Positions 25,352 to 34,207 of a DNA stretch of 64,000 bases are shown here, one piece after another. A program made the translations under genes and the position numbers. Under the pieces are notes generated by a model. It was given only the letters and a program-made list of their open reading frames with translations. It ran no database searches and had not been told where the DNA came from. Source of the stretch: Actinocorallia populi (GTDB lineage: Bacteria; Actinomycetota; Actinomycetes; Streptosporangiales; Streptosporangiaceae); NCBI RefSeq assembly GCF_002995495.1, contig NZ_PVZV01000006.1, positions 620,001 through 684,000 of the forward strand. Reading direction: 5' to 3'. Position 1 is the first letter of the stretch. Every line of letters begins with the position of its first letter.

Positions 25352-25728
25352 TCGTCATCGACACGGACTCGCCGGTACCGCCGTTCGAGCAGCTGCGGGC
25401 CCAGCTGGCCCGGCAGATCCAGGAACGCACGCTGGCCGTCGGCTCCCGGCTGCCGACCATCCGCCGGCTCGCGGCCGACCTCGGCCTGGCCGTCAACACG
25501 GTCGGCCGGGCCTACCGGGAACTCGAGGAAGCCGGGCTGATCGAGACCCGGGGGCGGGCGGGCTCATTCGTGTCAGCGGCCGGAGAGCAGGCCCGCGAAC
25601 GAGCCCTCCAGGCCGCCGCCGACTATGCCGCCGTCGTGGCCAGCGTCGGCATCGACAACGACGAGGCGCTCCGCATCGTCGAGGCCGCCCTGAGATCCTG
25701 CGACGCGGCGGCCCCCGCCACAGGATGA
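25348..25728 (+). CDS. GntR-family regulator, YtrA subfamily
   Basis: A 126-residue short GntR protein: a winged helix (PPFEQLRAQLARQIQERTLAVGSRLPTIR is the entry region, then LAVNTVGRAYRELEEAGLIETRGRAGSFV) followed by only about 45 residues. This is the YtrA layout, without a ligand domain. The start is TTG at 25348, overlapping the stop of the membrane-protein gene by 4 bp. YtrA regulators usually repress the transport or membrane operon that contains them, which fits here. Confidence 0.88.
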   Translation: MIVIDTDSPVPPFEQLRAQLARQIQERTLAVGSRLPTIRRLAADLGLAVNTVGRAYRELEEAGLIETRGRAGSFVSAAGEQARERALQAAADYAAVVASVGIDNDEALRIVEAALRSCDAAAPATG

Positions 25729-25770
25729 CCGGCCTGCATCCACCCGCACGCGGACACGGCCGACCATTCT

Positions 25771-25790
25771 CGTTATCGATAATGATAACG
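25771..25790. promoter_or_regulatory. Operator/-10 overlap before ArsR-like regulator
   Basis: cgttatcgataatgataacg has perfect 7-bp arms (cgttatc/gataacg) around gataat. The gataac in the right arm could serve as a -10 box, only 8 bp before the ATG at 25798. The transcript would then be leaderless and the operator would cover the promoter. Confidence 0.6.
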
Positions 25791-25797
25791 TTGGGGC

Positions 25798-26382
25798 ATG
25801 AAAGATCCCCAGAAGCGCTGGGCGGAGCTGGCCCTGCATCCGGTGCGGATCCGGGCGCTGCGGGCGGTGAGCGGCGGGCGGCGCACCACCCGCGAGATCG
25901 CCGCTCTGCTGCCGGACGTGCCGCAGGCGACGCTCTACCGGCATCTTGCCGCGCTCGCCCAAGGCGGCCTGCTCGAGGTGGTCGAGGAACGCAGGATCGG
26001 CGGGACGAACGAGCGCGTCTACGCGCTGCCGCCCGGCGGGGCGACGCTCAGCGGTGAGGCGCTGGCCGAGGCGACGAGCGAGGACCACGGGCGCTACTTC
26101 ACCGCGTTCGTCTCCAGCCTCCTCGCGGAGTTCTCCCGCTACCTGGCGCGCGAGCAGATCGACCTGGTGGCCGACGGCGTCGGCTACCAGCAGCTGGTCC
26201 TGCACCTGGACGACGAGGAGTTCGCCGAGTTCGCCCGGGGTTTCACCGAACTCGTCCAGCCGCTGATCGGCAACGAACCGCGGCCGGGACGGACGCCACG
26301 GCTGATGGCGACCGTGTTCATGCCCGTGGATCCGCCGCCCGCGGACAAGGACGGCATGACTCCCCCGAAGGAAAGGCGATGA
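25798..26382 (+). CDS. ArsR/HTH_20-type winged-helix regulator
   Basis: A 194-residue regulator. The N-terminal winged helix (about 10-75) shows ALHPVRIRALRAV, then the recognition helix DVPQATLYRHLAALAQGGLLEVVEERR and the wing GGTNERVYALP. A helical C-terminal domain of about 100 residues follows (ARYLAREQIDLVADG-like), the type found in regulators that sit ahead of ABC exporters. It is first in an operon with the ATPase and permease that follow and carries its own palindromic operator, so it is probably an autorepressor of the exporter. Confidence 0.85.
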   Translation: MKDPQKRWAELALHPVRIRALRAVSGGRRTTREIAALLPDVPQATLYRHLAALAQGGLLEVVEERRIGGTNERVYALPPGGATLSGEALAEATSEDHGRYFTAFVSSLLAEFSRYLAREQIDLVADGVGYQQLVLHLDDEEFAEFARGFTELVQPLIGNEPRPGRTPRLMATVFMPVDPPPADKDGMTPPKERR

Positions 26383-26383
26383 C

Positions 26384-26419
26384 ATGACAGAGACCACGAC
26401 GACCCGGGAGCGGACATGA
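26384..26419 (+). CDS. Possible 11-residue leader or junction peptide
   Basis: A very short open frame (MTETTTTRERT) begins 1 bp after the regulator stop and overlaps the ABC ATPase start by 4 bp (ATGA). It could pass ribosomes from the regulator gene to the ATPase gene. It has no recognisable function and could be chance. Confidence 0.25.
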   Translation: MTETTTTRERT

Positions 26420-27330
26420 CCGGCGGGCGGCTCCGGATCGAGGCGAGGCACCTGACCAAGCGCTTCGGCGACGTCACCGCCGTGGACGACCTCGGCTTCA
26501 CCGTGGAGCCCGGCCGGATCACCGGATTCCTGGGGCCCAACGGCGCGGGCAAGACGACGACGATGCGCATGGTGATCGGTCACATCGCCCCCACCTCGGG
26601 GTCGGTCACCATCGGCGGAAAGTCGTACCGCGAGTTCGCCGACCCGTCGGCCACCGTCGGCGCCGTCTTCGACGCCGCCTCCTTCCACCCCGGCCACTCG
26701 GCTCGCAACCACCTGCGCGTGTACGCCGCGATGGGCGGCCACCCCGATCAGCGCGTCGACGAGCTGCTGTCGCTGATGGACCTCACCGGAGCCGCGCACC
26801 GCAGGACGCACGGCTTCTCCACCGGCATGCGCCAGCGGCTCAACCTGGCGACCGCGCTGCTGGGCGACCCCCGGGTCCTGCTGCTGGACGAGCCGAGCAA
26901 CGGCCTGGATCCCGCCGGCACGGCCTGGCTCCGCTCGTTCCTGCGGTACCTCGCCGGGGAGGGCCGTACGGTCCTGGTCTCCAGCCATGTGCTCGGCGAA
27001 GTCCAGCAGATCGCCGACGACGTCGTGGTGATCCGCCAGGGGCGGCTGGTCGCCGCGGCGCCGCTGGCGGAACTGTCCGGCGCGGCGCCGGCGATCCTGG
27101 TCCGCTCCCCCGACGCGGAGGCGTTGGCCCAGGTGCTCGTCCGGCGGCCGTCCGCCGGTCCCATCCCGCGCGTGGAGCGGATCGGTCCGGAGCAGCTGCG
27201 CGTGTGGGGACCGGATCAGGCGGGCCTCGCCGACCTGGCCGCCGCGCACGGCATCCGCGTCCACGGCCTGACCACCGAGGAGCCCGATCTGGAACGGCTC
27301 TTCCTCGACCTGACAGGGAGCACGCGGTGA
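26416..27330 (+). CDS. ABC exporter ATP-binding protein (ABC-2 type)
   Basis: A 304-residue single-domain ATPase. Motifs are Walker A GPNGAGKTT, Q-loop replaced by VGAVFDAASFHPG, the signature region THGFSTGMRQRLNLATALL, Walker B VLLLDEPSNGLDPAG and H-loop VLVSSHVLGEV. The C-terminal 80 residues form the regulatory tail seen in BcrA/YxlF-like exporters. It lacks the usual Gln in the Q-loop position, which is frequent in this clade. The GTGA overlap with the next gene marks it as the partner of that permease. Confidence 0.92.
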   Translation: MTGGRLRIEARHLTKRFGDVTAVDDLGFTVEPGRITGFLGPNGAGKTTTMRMVIGHIAPTSGSVTIGGKSYREFADPSATVGAVFDAASFHPGHSARNHLRVYAAMGGHPDQRVDELLSLMDLTGAAHRRTHGFSTGMRQRLNLATALLGDPRVLLLDEPSNGLDPAGTAWLRSFLRYLAGEGRTVLVSSHVLGEVQQIADDVVVIRQGRLVAAAPLAELSGAAPAILVRSPDAEALAQVLVRRPSAGPIPRVERIGPEQLRVWGPDQAGLADLAAAHGIRVHGLTTEEPDLERLFLDLTGSTR

Positions 27331-28124
27331 ACCGTCTGATCAGAGCCGAGTTCCGCAGGCTGCTGGCCACCCGGATGTGGTGGGGCGCACTGCTGGCCGG
27401 CGGGCTCCTGGGCGGCGGGCTGATCGGCATGCTGACCCTGGTCGGCCCCGAGAACTTCGACCCCCCGATGCCGGGCCTGCACACCGAGCAGGGGGTGCGG
27501 ACGGTCGTGGGGTTCCTCGGATACACCGCGTTCGTCCCCGCCGCGGTCGGCACCCTGGCGGTGACGTCGGAGTACCGGCACCGGACGATCAACTTCACGT
27601 TCCTGTTCGCGCCGCGCCGCTGGCAGGTGCTGGTGGCCAAGATCGTCGCCCACGGCGCGGCGGGCGCCTGCTACGGGCTGGTCCTCGCCACGACCGCCGC
27701 CATGGCCTTCTTCGGCGCCGCCGCGGTGAAGGGCGTGGCGCTGGGCATGCCCGCCGCGGGCATCATCGAGCTGCTGGCCAGGACGGGCCTGGCGATGGTG
27801 GCCTACACGGTGCTCGGGATCGGTGTGGGCGCCCTGATCCGCAACCAGGTCGCGGCCCTCGCCGTGGTGATCGGGTACCTGTACGCGGGCGAAACGCTCC
27901 TGATGATGATCCCCGGCGTCCGGCACCTCTACCCGTGGCTGCCCGGCGGCGCCGCCGCGGCGCTGACCGACTTCACCGCGATCTCCGACGCCCTCTCGCA
28001 GCAGCTGTCCACCGATCCCGTCCACCTGCTCTCCCCGGTGGCGGGCCTGCTCGTCCTCCTGGCGTACACCGCCCTGTTCGGCGTCGCCGCCGTACTCAGC
28101 CCGATGCGCCGCGACGTCGTCTGA
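27327..28124 (+). CDS. ABC-2 type exporter permease
   Basis: A 265-residue membrane protein with about six hydrophobic segments. It begins MNRLIRAEFRRLLATRMWWG, typical of ABC-2 permeases. It has the extracellular-loop region after TM1 and the conserved TSEYRHRTINFTFL segment that matches the family's E-x2-x-G/T-T motif. The GTG start at 27327 overlaps the ATPase stop. Together with the ATPase it would export a hydrophobic compound or peptide, and the ArsR-like regulator upstream probably controls it. Confidence 0.88.
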   Translation: MNRLIRAEFRRLLATRMWWGALLAGGLLGGGLIGMLTLVGPENFDPPMPGLHTEQGVRTVVGFLGYTAFVPAAVGTLAVTSEYRHRTINFTFLFAPRRWQVLVAKIVAHGAAGACYGLVLATTAAMAFFGAAAVKGVALGMPAAGIIELLARTGLAMVAYTVLGIGVGALIRNQVAALAVVIGYLYAGETLLMMIPGVRHLYPWLPGGAAAALTDFTAISDALSQQLSTDPVHLLSPVAGLLVLLAYTALFGVAAVLSPMRRDVV

Positions 28125-28164
28125 CCGTGAGTCCCGTCGCCGGGTGCGCCCCGGGATACGAAGA

Positions 28165-28195
28165 CGCCCCGCTGATCGTGGGACCTTGCGGGGCG
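28165..28195. terminator. Hairpin after ABC exporter operon
   Basis: A stem of 8 bp (cgccccgc / gcggggcg) with a 15-base loop lies 40 bp after the permease stop. No T tract is seen; it is probably accessory to the stronger terminator at 28247. Confidence 0.35.
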
Positions 28196-28246
28196 GTTCG
28201 CGGGAGGGCGGCGGGCGTACGACGTGAACTCCACGCCCACCGCGTG

Positions 28247-28290
28247 GCCGGACGGCCCTGACGCTTCCACGTCGGGGCCGTCCGGCTTTT
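28247..28290. terminator. Rho-independent terminator with T tract
   Basis: A perfect 12-bp stem (gccggacggccc / gggccgtccggc) with a 16-base loop is followed directly by tttt at 28287. This is the best classical terminator in the window. It lies between the exporter operon and the convergent peptidase gene. Confidence 0.8.
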
Positions 28291-28329
28291 CTGCGTCCTT
28301 CGGTGACCCCGCCCGGGGGAACGGGTCAC

Positions 28330-30606
28330 TCAGGCGAACATTGCGGCGATCGTCTCGGGGCCGATGGCGATGGGGGCGGGGCGGTAGGCGGGAGGCCGCA
28401 CGCCCATCAGTTCGCGTACCAGGAAGTCCCAGCAGCGCGTGCGGACGTAGGCCAGGCAGTCGATGAGCGTGTGCTCGGCGCCGGGCACGATGAGCAGCTC
28501 GAAGTCCTTGCCCGCGGCGACGAGCCGGTCGGCCAGCCGCAGCGTCTGGTCCGGGTGGACCTGGTCGTCCATTTCGCCGTGGACGAGCAGCAACCTGCCC
28601 GCCAGGCGGTCCGCGAGCTCGGTGTTGGCGGAACGGGCCCAGGCCTCGGGGTCGTCCGCGCCGTCGTAGGACTCCACGAAGCCGGCGTTGAAGTAGCGGA
28701 CGTCGTGCGAGCCGGAGAGGGCGACCCCGGCCTTGTAGGTGTCGGGGAAGTCCAGCATCGCCCGCGCCGCGGCGAACCCGCCTCCGGAGTGGCCGAACGC
28801 GCCCACCCGGTCCAGGTCCATCCAGGGCCGGGTCTCGGCCAGCTGCCGCAGCGCGGCGACGTGGTCGTCCAGACCGCCCGCGTCGGCCAGGCGGCCGTAG
28901 GAGGCGTCGTGGAAGGCCTTGCTCCGGCCCGGGGTGCCGCGCCCGTCCAGCGCCACCACCACGAAGCCCAGTGCCGCGATGGGTTCGGCGTCCAGGCCCA
29001 TCCCGCCGGGGTCGAAGCACGGTTCGACCCGGTTGACCTGCGGGCCGGGGTAGAGGCTGTCCACCACCGGGTAGCGCTGGGAGGGGTCGAAGCCCAGCGG
29101 CCGGTACAGCACGCCGTAGACGTCCGTCACCCCGTCGGCCGCCTTGACGCGGAAACGTTCCGGCGGCGTCCAGCCGGTGGCGGCGAGCTTGCTGACGTCG
29201 GCGCGCTCCAGCTCGACCAGCACCCGTCCGGACCAGTCGCGGGCCGTCGTCACCGGCGGGGTGTCGACGGTGGAGGCGGAGTCGATGAAGTACTCCTGGC
29301 CTTCCGGCAGGGTGACGATGTGGTCCAGCTCGTCGTCGGTGAGCTTGGCGAAGCCCGAGCCGTCCAGGCCGGCCCGGCACACCGTGCGCCGGTACGGGTC
29401 CTCCTCGACCAGGCCGGAGGCGGTGAAGTACACCATGCGCTCGGTCTCGTCGACGCGCAGGATCTGCCGCACCGCCCACGGTCCGGACGTGACCTGCCCG
29501 AGCAGCTCGCCGGTGCGCAGGTCGTACCGGTACAGGTGGCCCCAGCCGTCCCGCTGCGAGTACCACAGCACCTCGTCGGCCAGCACCCGCACGATCGGCG
29601 GCTCGTACGTCCACTGGTTGGGCTCCACGCGGGTGGCCCCGGTCTCGCTGAGCACGGTGGTGACCTCGCCGGTGGCCGGATCCAGCCGGTGCAGGGTGAG
29701 CGTGCGCAGGTCGCGCGGACGGCTGAGGTAGTACACCGCCGAGCCGTCCGGCGCCCACCACGCCCACTGGATCATGATCGGCGACATCTGCGGCATGAGC
29801 AGCGGCTCGGCCTGCGCGCGGACCACCGTGCCCTCGGCCACGTTCAGCACGACCAGCTCGGCCCGGGGAAGGCGCTCGTCTCCGGGGTAGGCGTACCGCT
29901 GGGTGTGCAGGAGAGGCGCGCTTCCGTCGGCGGGCCGGGCCTCCACCAGGTGGGTCTGCCGGACGTCGCGCTCGTCGGTCCGGTGCGTCAGCACCTTCGT
30001 GGAGTCGGGTGACCAGGCCACCGCGGGCGGCAGGTGCGGCAGGCCGATCTTGCGCAACAGGGTGGCGTTGCCCGTGCATTCCGGGCCGGAACCGTACCGG
30101 TGGCCGGGCTCGCCGTCGGTGGTCAGCGCCCACTCGCCGCCGTCGGACAGCGACCGCGCCCACAGGTCGTGGCCCCGCAGGGACACCGCGAACTTCCCGT
30201 CGGGCGAGGGCACCTCCAGCGGATTGCCCGGCGGCGTGAACTCGGCCCGCTCGCAGACGCGGTCGTCCAGACGGCAGCGCCAGTACTCGCCGAACGCGTC
30301 GAACTCCACGGCGTTCCCGGCCAGGACGATGGCCGTGAACGGCAGGGACCCGGGGTCGACCTCCTGTCCGGAGGCCGCGGTCAGCGCGGCGGCGACCAGG
30401 GCGTGGTCGAAGGCGGGCTCGCGGACGCCGGCCGCCGGGTCGACCAGCACGAACCTCTTGCCCGCGCCGTTGTTCACCGCGTACCAGAACCGGGTGCCCC
30501 CGTCGATCCACTGCGGACGGATCTTGTCGCCGACGACGAACTCGCCGGGACTGGCGGACCGGCGCAGGAGCTGCTCCGCGACCTGGTAGTTCTGGGTGGT
30601 GCTCAT
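28330..30606 (-). CDS. S9-family prolyl oligopeptidase / dipeptidyl peptidase IV-like
   Basis: A 758-residue serine peptidase. The N-terminal part (about 60-480) is a DPP_IV beta-propeller, and the C-terminal part (about 500-758) an alpha/beta-hydrolase. The triad is visible: Ser in FGHSGGGFAAAR, Asp in GEMDDQVHP and His in GAEHTLIDC. It should remove dipeptides or cleave after Pro/Ala in small peptides. There is no signal peptide, so it is likely cytoplasmic. ATG 30606 is preferred over 30615 because agaagg then lies 9 bp upstream. It stands between two convergent terminators as a single gene, with the DUF4097 gene upstream on the same strand. Confidence 0.9.
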   Translation of the reverse strand: MSTTQNYQVAEQLLRRSASPGEFVVGDKIRPQWIDGGTRFWYAVNNGAGKRFVLVDPAAGVREPAFDHALVAAALTAASGQEVDPGSLPFTAIVLAGNAVEFDAFGEYWRCRLDDRVCERAEFTPPGNPLEVPSPDGKFAVSLRGHDLWARSLSDGGEWALTTDGEPGHRYGSGPECTGNATLLRKIGLPHLPPAVAWSPDSTKVLTHRTDERDVRQTHLVEARPADGSAPLLHTQRYAYPGDERLPRAELVVLNVAEGTVVRAQAEPLLMPQMSPIMIQWAWWAPDGSAVYYLSRPRDLRTLTLHRLDPATGEVTTVLSETGATRVEPNQWTYEPPIVRVLADEVLWYSQRDGWGHLYRYDLRTGELLGQVTSGPWAVRQILRVDETERMVYFTASGLVEEDPYRRTVCRAGLDGSGFAKLTDDELDHIVTLPEGQEYFIDSASTVDTPPVTTARDWSGRVLVELERADVSKLAATGWTPPERFRVKAADGVTDVYGVLYRPLGFDPSQRYPVVDSLYPGPQVNRVEPCFDPGGMGLDAEPIAALGFVVVALDGRGTPGRSKAFHDASYGRLADAGGLDDHVAALRQLAETRPWMDLDRVGAFGHSGGGFAAARAMLDFPDTYKAGVALSGSHDVRYFNAGFVESYDGADDPEAWARSANTELADRLAGRLLLVHGEMDDQVHPDQTLRLADRLVAAGKDFELLIVPGAEHTLIDCLAYVRTRCWDFLVRELMGVRPPAYRPAPIAIGPETIAAMFA

Positions 30607-30655
30607 CCTCTTCATCCTTCTCTGGTATCGGCTTCGGGCATGACGGTGCCGCGGG

Positions 30656-31318
30656 TCAGAGGCTGCGGGCGGTGATGTCGCCGTGGGCGGTGGTGGCCTG
30701 GATGGCCAGGTCGGCGGTGCCGTCGTTCTTGAGGGCGTTGGTGATGCGGCCGTGGGAGGTGCCGGCGTCCAGGGAGGCCGAGACGCCGGGGGCGGCGCCG
30801 ACGGTGATCTGGCCGGCCTGGGTGCGCAGGACGACCGTGCCGCGTACGGCCTCGGTGATGGTGATGTCGCCCTTGGCGGTGGTGATGTCGGCGGAGCCGC
30901 TCAGGCGGCCGATTCGGACGTCGCCGGCGTCGGTGGCGAGGCGGACGCCTGCGGCCTCCTCGATTTCGACCGGGCCGTGTGCGCCCTCGAGGGCGACCTC
31001 GCCCAGGCGCCCGGCGGCCTGGAGCTCCAGGCTGGCGGTCTTGGCCTCGACTCCGGATCCGGCGGGCAGGTGGACGGTGATCTCGACCGAGCCGGACGGG
31101 CCGAGGATCTGGCCGCCGGACGGGGCGGTGATCCGCAGGACGCCGTCGCCGTACTCGACGCGGGTCTGCTCGGCGGCCTTGGCGTCACGGCCCTTGGCGG
31201 CGTCGGCGGGCAGCACCTCGACCGTGGTGTCGGCCCGGTCGGCGGCGACGAGGCGCACCCGCCCGGCGGGAACGTCCAGGACGACGGAGATCGGGGCGGA
31301 GGTGGGGAAGGTGGTCAT
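30656..31318 (-). CDS. DUF4097-type beta-helical adhesin-like protein
   Basis: A 220-residue protein without membrane segments. It is made of short repeated strands with patterns such as DITTAKGDITITEAVRG, GQITVGAAPG and TAHGDITARSL, which fit the right-handed beta-solenoid of DUF4097/putative auto-transporter adhesin domains. Such proteins are often linked to ABC transporters and regulators in actinobacteria; their function is not established. ATG 31318 has ggagag upstream; the open frame running further back shows no homology. The 5' region carries an unusual set of TTGCRATG repeats. Confidence 0.78.
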   Translation of the reverse strand: MTTFPTSAPISVVLDVPAGRVRLVAADRADTTVEVLPADAAKGRDAKAAEQTRVEYGDGVLRITAPSGGQILGPSGSVEITVHLPAGSGVEAKTASLELQAAGRLGEVALEGAHGPVEIEEAAGVRLATDAGDVRIGRLSGSADITTAKGDITITEAVRGTVVLRTQAGQITVGAAPGVSASLDAGTSHGRITNALKNDGTADLAIQATTAHGDITARSL

Positions 31319-31550
31319 CGTGCTCTCCCTTAACGGCTGCGGCTCTTCGTTTCTGACATCGCAAACGCTACGTTGCATTCCAGATTCACACAACAAGAAT
31401 ATTGCGATGGATTTGCATTTGGGCAGGTAGCTGCATGGAAATCGTTGCGATGATCTCTCGATTAACGCAACGACGATCGCCCTGAGTGTTGCAATGACAT
31501 GGGAGTGAATGCCGAGCTTGAAAACCAGCTCGGCGCTCTCGGCCTGGTCC
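31319..31550. promoter_or_regulatory. Repeat-rich promoter region of the DUF4097 gene
   Basis: This AT-richer 232-bp gap has no convincing gene. The motif TTGCRATG recurs at 31402-31409 (ttgcgatg), 31445-31452 (ttgcgatg), 31489-31496 (ttgcaatg) and on the complement at 31357-31364 (catcgcaa), with related ttgcat at 31373 and 31413. An inverted repeat cgttgcg/cgcaacg spans 31443-31472. It is probably a multi-site operator/promoter for the downstream minus-strand gene. Confidence 0.55.
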
Positions 31551-33434
31551 TCAGCCGCGCGTCCCGGACGCCACCAAGGGCGCGGCCCGGAGTCTGTTCT
31601 TCTCGGTCCGGTACACCAGGTAGGCACCCCAGGAGCCCGCGAGGCCGATCACGATCATGACGGCGATCACCGGCCACTGCCATGGCTCGGGCACGTGGAG
31701 GGCGAGGAACCAGACCTTGTCAGGCGATCCGCTGAGCTTGATGCCCAGCGGCGCCAGGCCCTGCGGGAACAGTCCGAGGATGCCCACGGCCATGGCGGAC
31801 CACATGAGGGTCTGGCGTTTGCCCGACATCGTCGTGAACGGGGACGTGTCGGCGTCCTCGCCCGTTCCCTCGGTGGTGGACGTCGGCTTGCCCGACCGCA
31901 TCAGGTGCAGCAGCTCGGGACCCTTGTCTCTCAGCGTCCTGGCCGCCACCGAGCCGAGCTTCACATGGCAGAGCACACCGGTGAGCAGGGCCACCGGGAC
32001 GCTCGCCCACAGCAGGGCGGGCAGTTCCAGTGCGTGGCCCGCCCAGGCGACCCCGAGCGCGGGGCACATCACGAGGGCGACCAGGAAGGACATCAGGAAC
32101 GACTGGCCGGTGACGTCACCGTGGTCCATCGGCGAGTTCTTGCTCTTGTGCGGATCGGGGCCGGGCACCAGCGCGTTGACGGAGACCCACGCCAGCAGAC
32201 CGGAACCGCCGCCGAGCGCGGCGAGGGTGCCGGCCAGCGCCCACGGCACCAGGGAGGCGTCGCCGTGCAGCAGGCATCCGAGGATCGTCAGCGCCAGCGT
32301 CAGCGGGCCGAAGACGGTCAGCCAGGCCAACTGGCGGGCACGGACGTCGGCCTTCTCCTTGCCCGGTATCGTCAGGGTCAGCCAGAGCGCCGTGCCGTCC
32401 TGCCCGTAGAGGTTGGCGCAGGTCGCGGCGGCCATCAACGCGCTGGCCGCGCCGACGAACGGGAACCCGGCGGTGAAGCCGAAGATCAGCGGGAACAGCA
32501 CGGTGATGATGGAGAAGGCCGGGCCCATCACGATGCCCTGGGTGCGCACCGGATCGCGCCACCAGGTGCGCAGTTCCTTGAGGTAGACCGCCCCTTGGTC
32601 GCCGCGGAACAGCGGGCCCCGCCGGGCGGCCTTGTGCGCGGAGGAGCCGCGGACCACCGGGCGGGCGGTCCGCTGCGGTCCGAGCAGGGCGCTCCATGCC
32701 AGGAACAGCGCGACCACCACGGCGGCCAGGGCGACCAGTGGCCCCACGGCCCACGGCCAGTCGCCGCGGCCGGCCGCCTCGACGGCGAGCAGGCCCCAGC
32801 TGGTCGGCAGCGCCCGCACCACCGTGGAGAACGCGGGCGGGAAGCCGTACTCCAGCAGCAGGGAGACCCCGATGATCAGAACCCAAGAGAACGAGGACAG
32901 CGAGACCATCGCAGCGGTGACGGTCGCGGTGACGACTCCGCCGAGGCGGGACCTGGCCAGGCTGCGAAACAGCAGCGTGACCACTCGGGACAGCAGCACC
33001 ACCAGCAGCAGGAGCAGTACCACCGCGGGCACCGACACCACGACGGCCGCCCGGCTCAGCCGTGCGGCGAAGACGATCAGCGCGCAGAACGCCAGCAGCG
33101 TGATGGCGGTGGTGACGGCGACCAGAGCGGCGGCGAGCAGGCCCATGGCCAGGGTGCGGCGTGGGATCGGCTGGCGGTGGAAGTGCTCCCCGTTGAGCGC
33201 CGGTTCGCCCGCGAAGATCGGACCGACCATCCAGCCGAGCGCCCACAGCGCGAAGGTCACCGCGAGCAGATCCATCAGCAGCCGCGGATGGGAGAAGTCG
33301 AGGCACGCCAGGACGAGGGTGGTGACGGCGAGGCAGATTCCAACGGTCCGGCCCAGGCCGCTGAGGGCCATCTTGGCGTCCGTCGTGCTGTGGCGCAGCA
33401 CCGCCAGTTTCATCCGGATCAGGACGCCAACCAC
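31551..33434 (-). CDS. Large ABC exporter permease (unassigned family)
   Basis: A 627-residue membrane protein with about fourteen hydrophobic segments and two long polar loops. It is the partner of the ATPase encoded upstream, which its GTG start overlaps by 16 bp; a ggggagg site lies 7 bp before that GTG. The gene ends near a conserved-looking TM pair (WPVIAVMIVIGLAGSWGAYLVYR). Size and topology match the large permeases of Streptomyces exporters whose substrate is unknown. I do not recognise a named subfamily. Confidence 0.8.
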   Translation of the reverse strand: MVGVLIRMKLAVLRHSTTDAKMALSGLGRTVGICLAVTTLVLACLDFSHPRLLMDLLAVTFALWALGWMVGPIFAGEPALNGEHFHRQPIPRRTLAMGLLAAALVAVTTAITLLAFCALIVFAARLSRAAVVVSVPAVVLLLLLVVLLSRVVTLLFRSLARSRLGGVVTATVTAAMVSLSSFSWVLIIGVSLLLEYGFPPAFSTVVRALPTSWGLLAVEAAGRGDWPWAVGPLVALAAVVVALFLAWSALLGPQRTARPVVRGSSAHKAARRGPLFRGDQGAVYLKELRTWWRDPVRTQGIVMGPAFSIITVLFPLIFGFTAGFPFVGAASALMAAATCANLYGQDGTALWLTLTIPGKEKADVRARQLAWLTVFGPLTLALTILGCLLHGDASLVPWALAGTLAALGGGSGLLAWVSVNALVPGPDPHKSKNSPMDHGDVTGQSFLMSFLVALVMCPALGVAWAGHALELPALLWASVPVALLTGVLCHVKLGSVAARTLRDKGPELLHLMRSGKPTSTTEGTGEDADTSPFTTMSGKRQTLMWSAMAVGILGLFPQGLAPLGIKLSGSPDKVWFLALHVPEPWQWPVIAVMIVIGLAGSWGAYLVYRTEKNRLRAAPLVASGTRG

Positions 33435-34177
33435 GACAACCCCTCCCCGCCGCCGATCGTGACGCCGACCAGGTCGACAAAGGTCTCTTCCAGCGAGCGG
33501 CCGCCGCGGACCTCGTCGAGAGGGCCCTGCGCGACGACGCGTCCCCGGGCCATCACCCCGACGGTGTCGCAGAGCTCCTCGACGAGCGCCATGACGTGGC
33601 TGGAGATCAGCACCGAGCCGCCGCCTTCCACGAACCTCTTGAGGATTCTCTTGATGGTCGCGGCGGAGACCGGGTCGACGGCCTCCAGGGGTTCGTCGAG
33701 CACCAGGACCTTGGGGGCGTGGAGCAGCGTGGTCGCCAGGCCGATCTTCTTGCGCATACCGGTGGAGTAGTCCACGACCAGGGTGCGTTCGGCGGAACCG
33801 TCGAGTTCCATGACGGCGAGCAGTTCGTCCGCCCGGCCGTCGACCTCCTCGGCGCTCAGGCCGTGCAACTGTCCAAGGTAGGTGAGGAGTTCACGGCCGG
33901 TGAGCCGCTCCGGCATGGCCAGCCCATCGGGCAGGACGCCCATCAGGCGGCGCGCCCGCAGCGGCTCCTCCCACACGTCGACCCCGTGGACCAGGGCGCG
34001 CCCCCCGTCCGGTCTGAGCAGCCCGACGGCCATGGACAGCGCGGTGGTCTTGCCCGCACCGTTCGGCCCGACCAGGCCGTAGAAGGATCCTTGCGGGACG
34101 TTGAGATCGATGTGGTCGACGGCGGTCTTGTCGCCGAACCTCTTGACGAGGCCGGCGATCTCGAGTGAGGGCGCCAT
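33419..34177 (-). CDS. ABC exporter ATP-binding protein
   Basis: A 252-residue ATPase with Walker A GPNGAGKTT, Q-loop-like MGVLPDGLAMPE, the signature equivalent DYSTGMRKKIGLATTLL, Walker B VLVLDEPLEAVD and H-loop VLISSHVMALV. The signature is STGMRKK instead of LSGGQ, common in ABC-2/CcmA-like exporters. It is the first gene of a two-gene unit with the large permease. The 5' region carries an 18-bp inverted repeat (34208-34279). Confidence 0.9.
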   Translation of the reverse strand: MAPSLEIAGLVKRFGDKTAVDHIDLNVPQGSFYGLVGPNGAGKTTALSMAVGLLRPDGGRALVHGVDVWEEPLRARRLMGVLPDGLAMPERLTGRELLTYLGQLHGLSAEEVDGRADELLAVMELDGSAERTLVVDYSTGMRKKIGLATTLLHAPKVLVLDEPLEAVDPVSAATIKRILKRFVEGGGSVLISSHVMALVEELCDTVGVMARGRVVAQGPLDEVRGGRSLEETFVDLVGVTIGGGEGLSWLAS

Positions 34178-34207
34178 GGTGTCTTTCTGGTCGCAACGGT
34201 GAAGACT

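Noticed and set aside
28125-28246. A short gene in the gap after the ABC exporter
   Set aside because: Only terminator-like hairpins are present and no frame has a ribosome site and homology.
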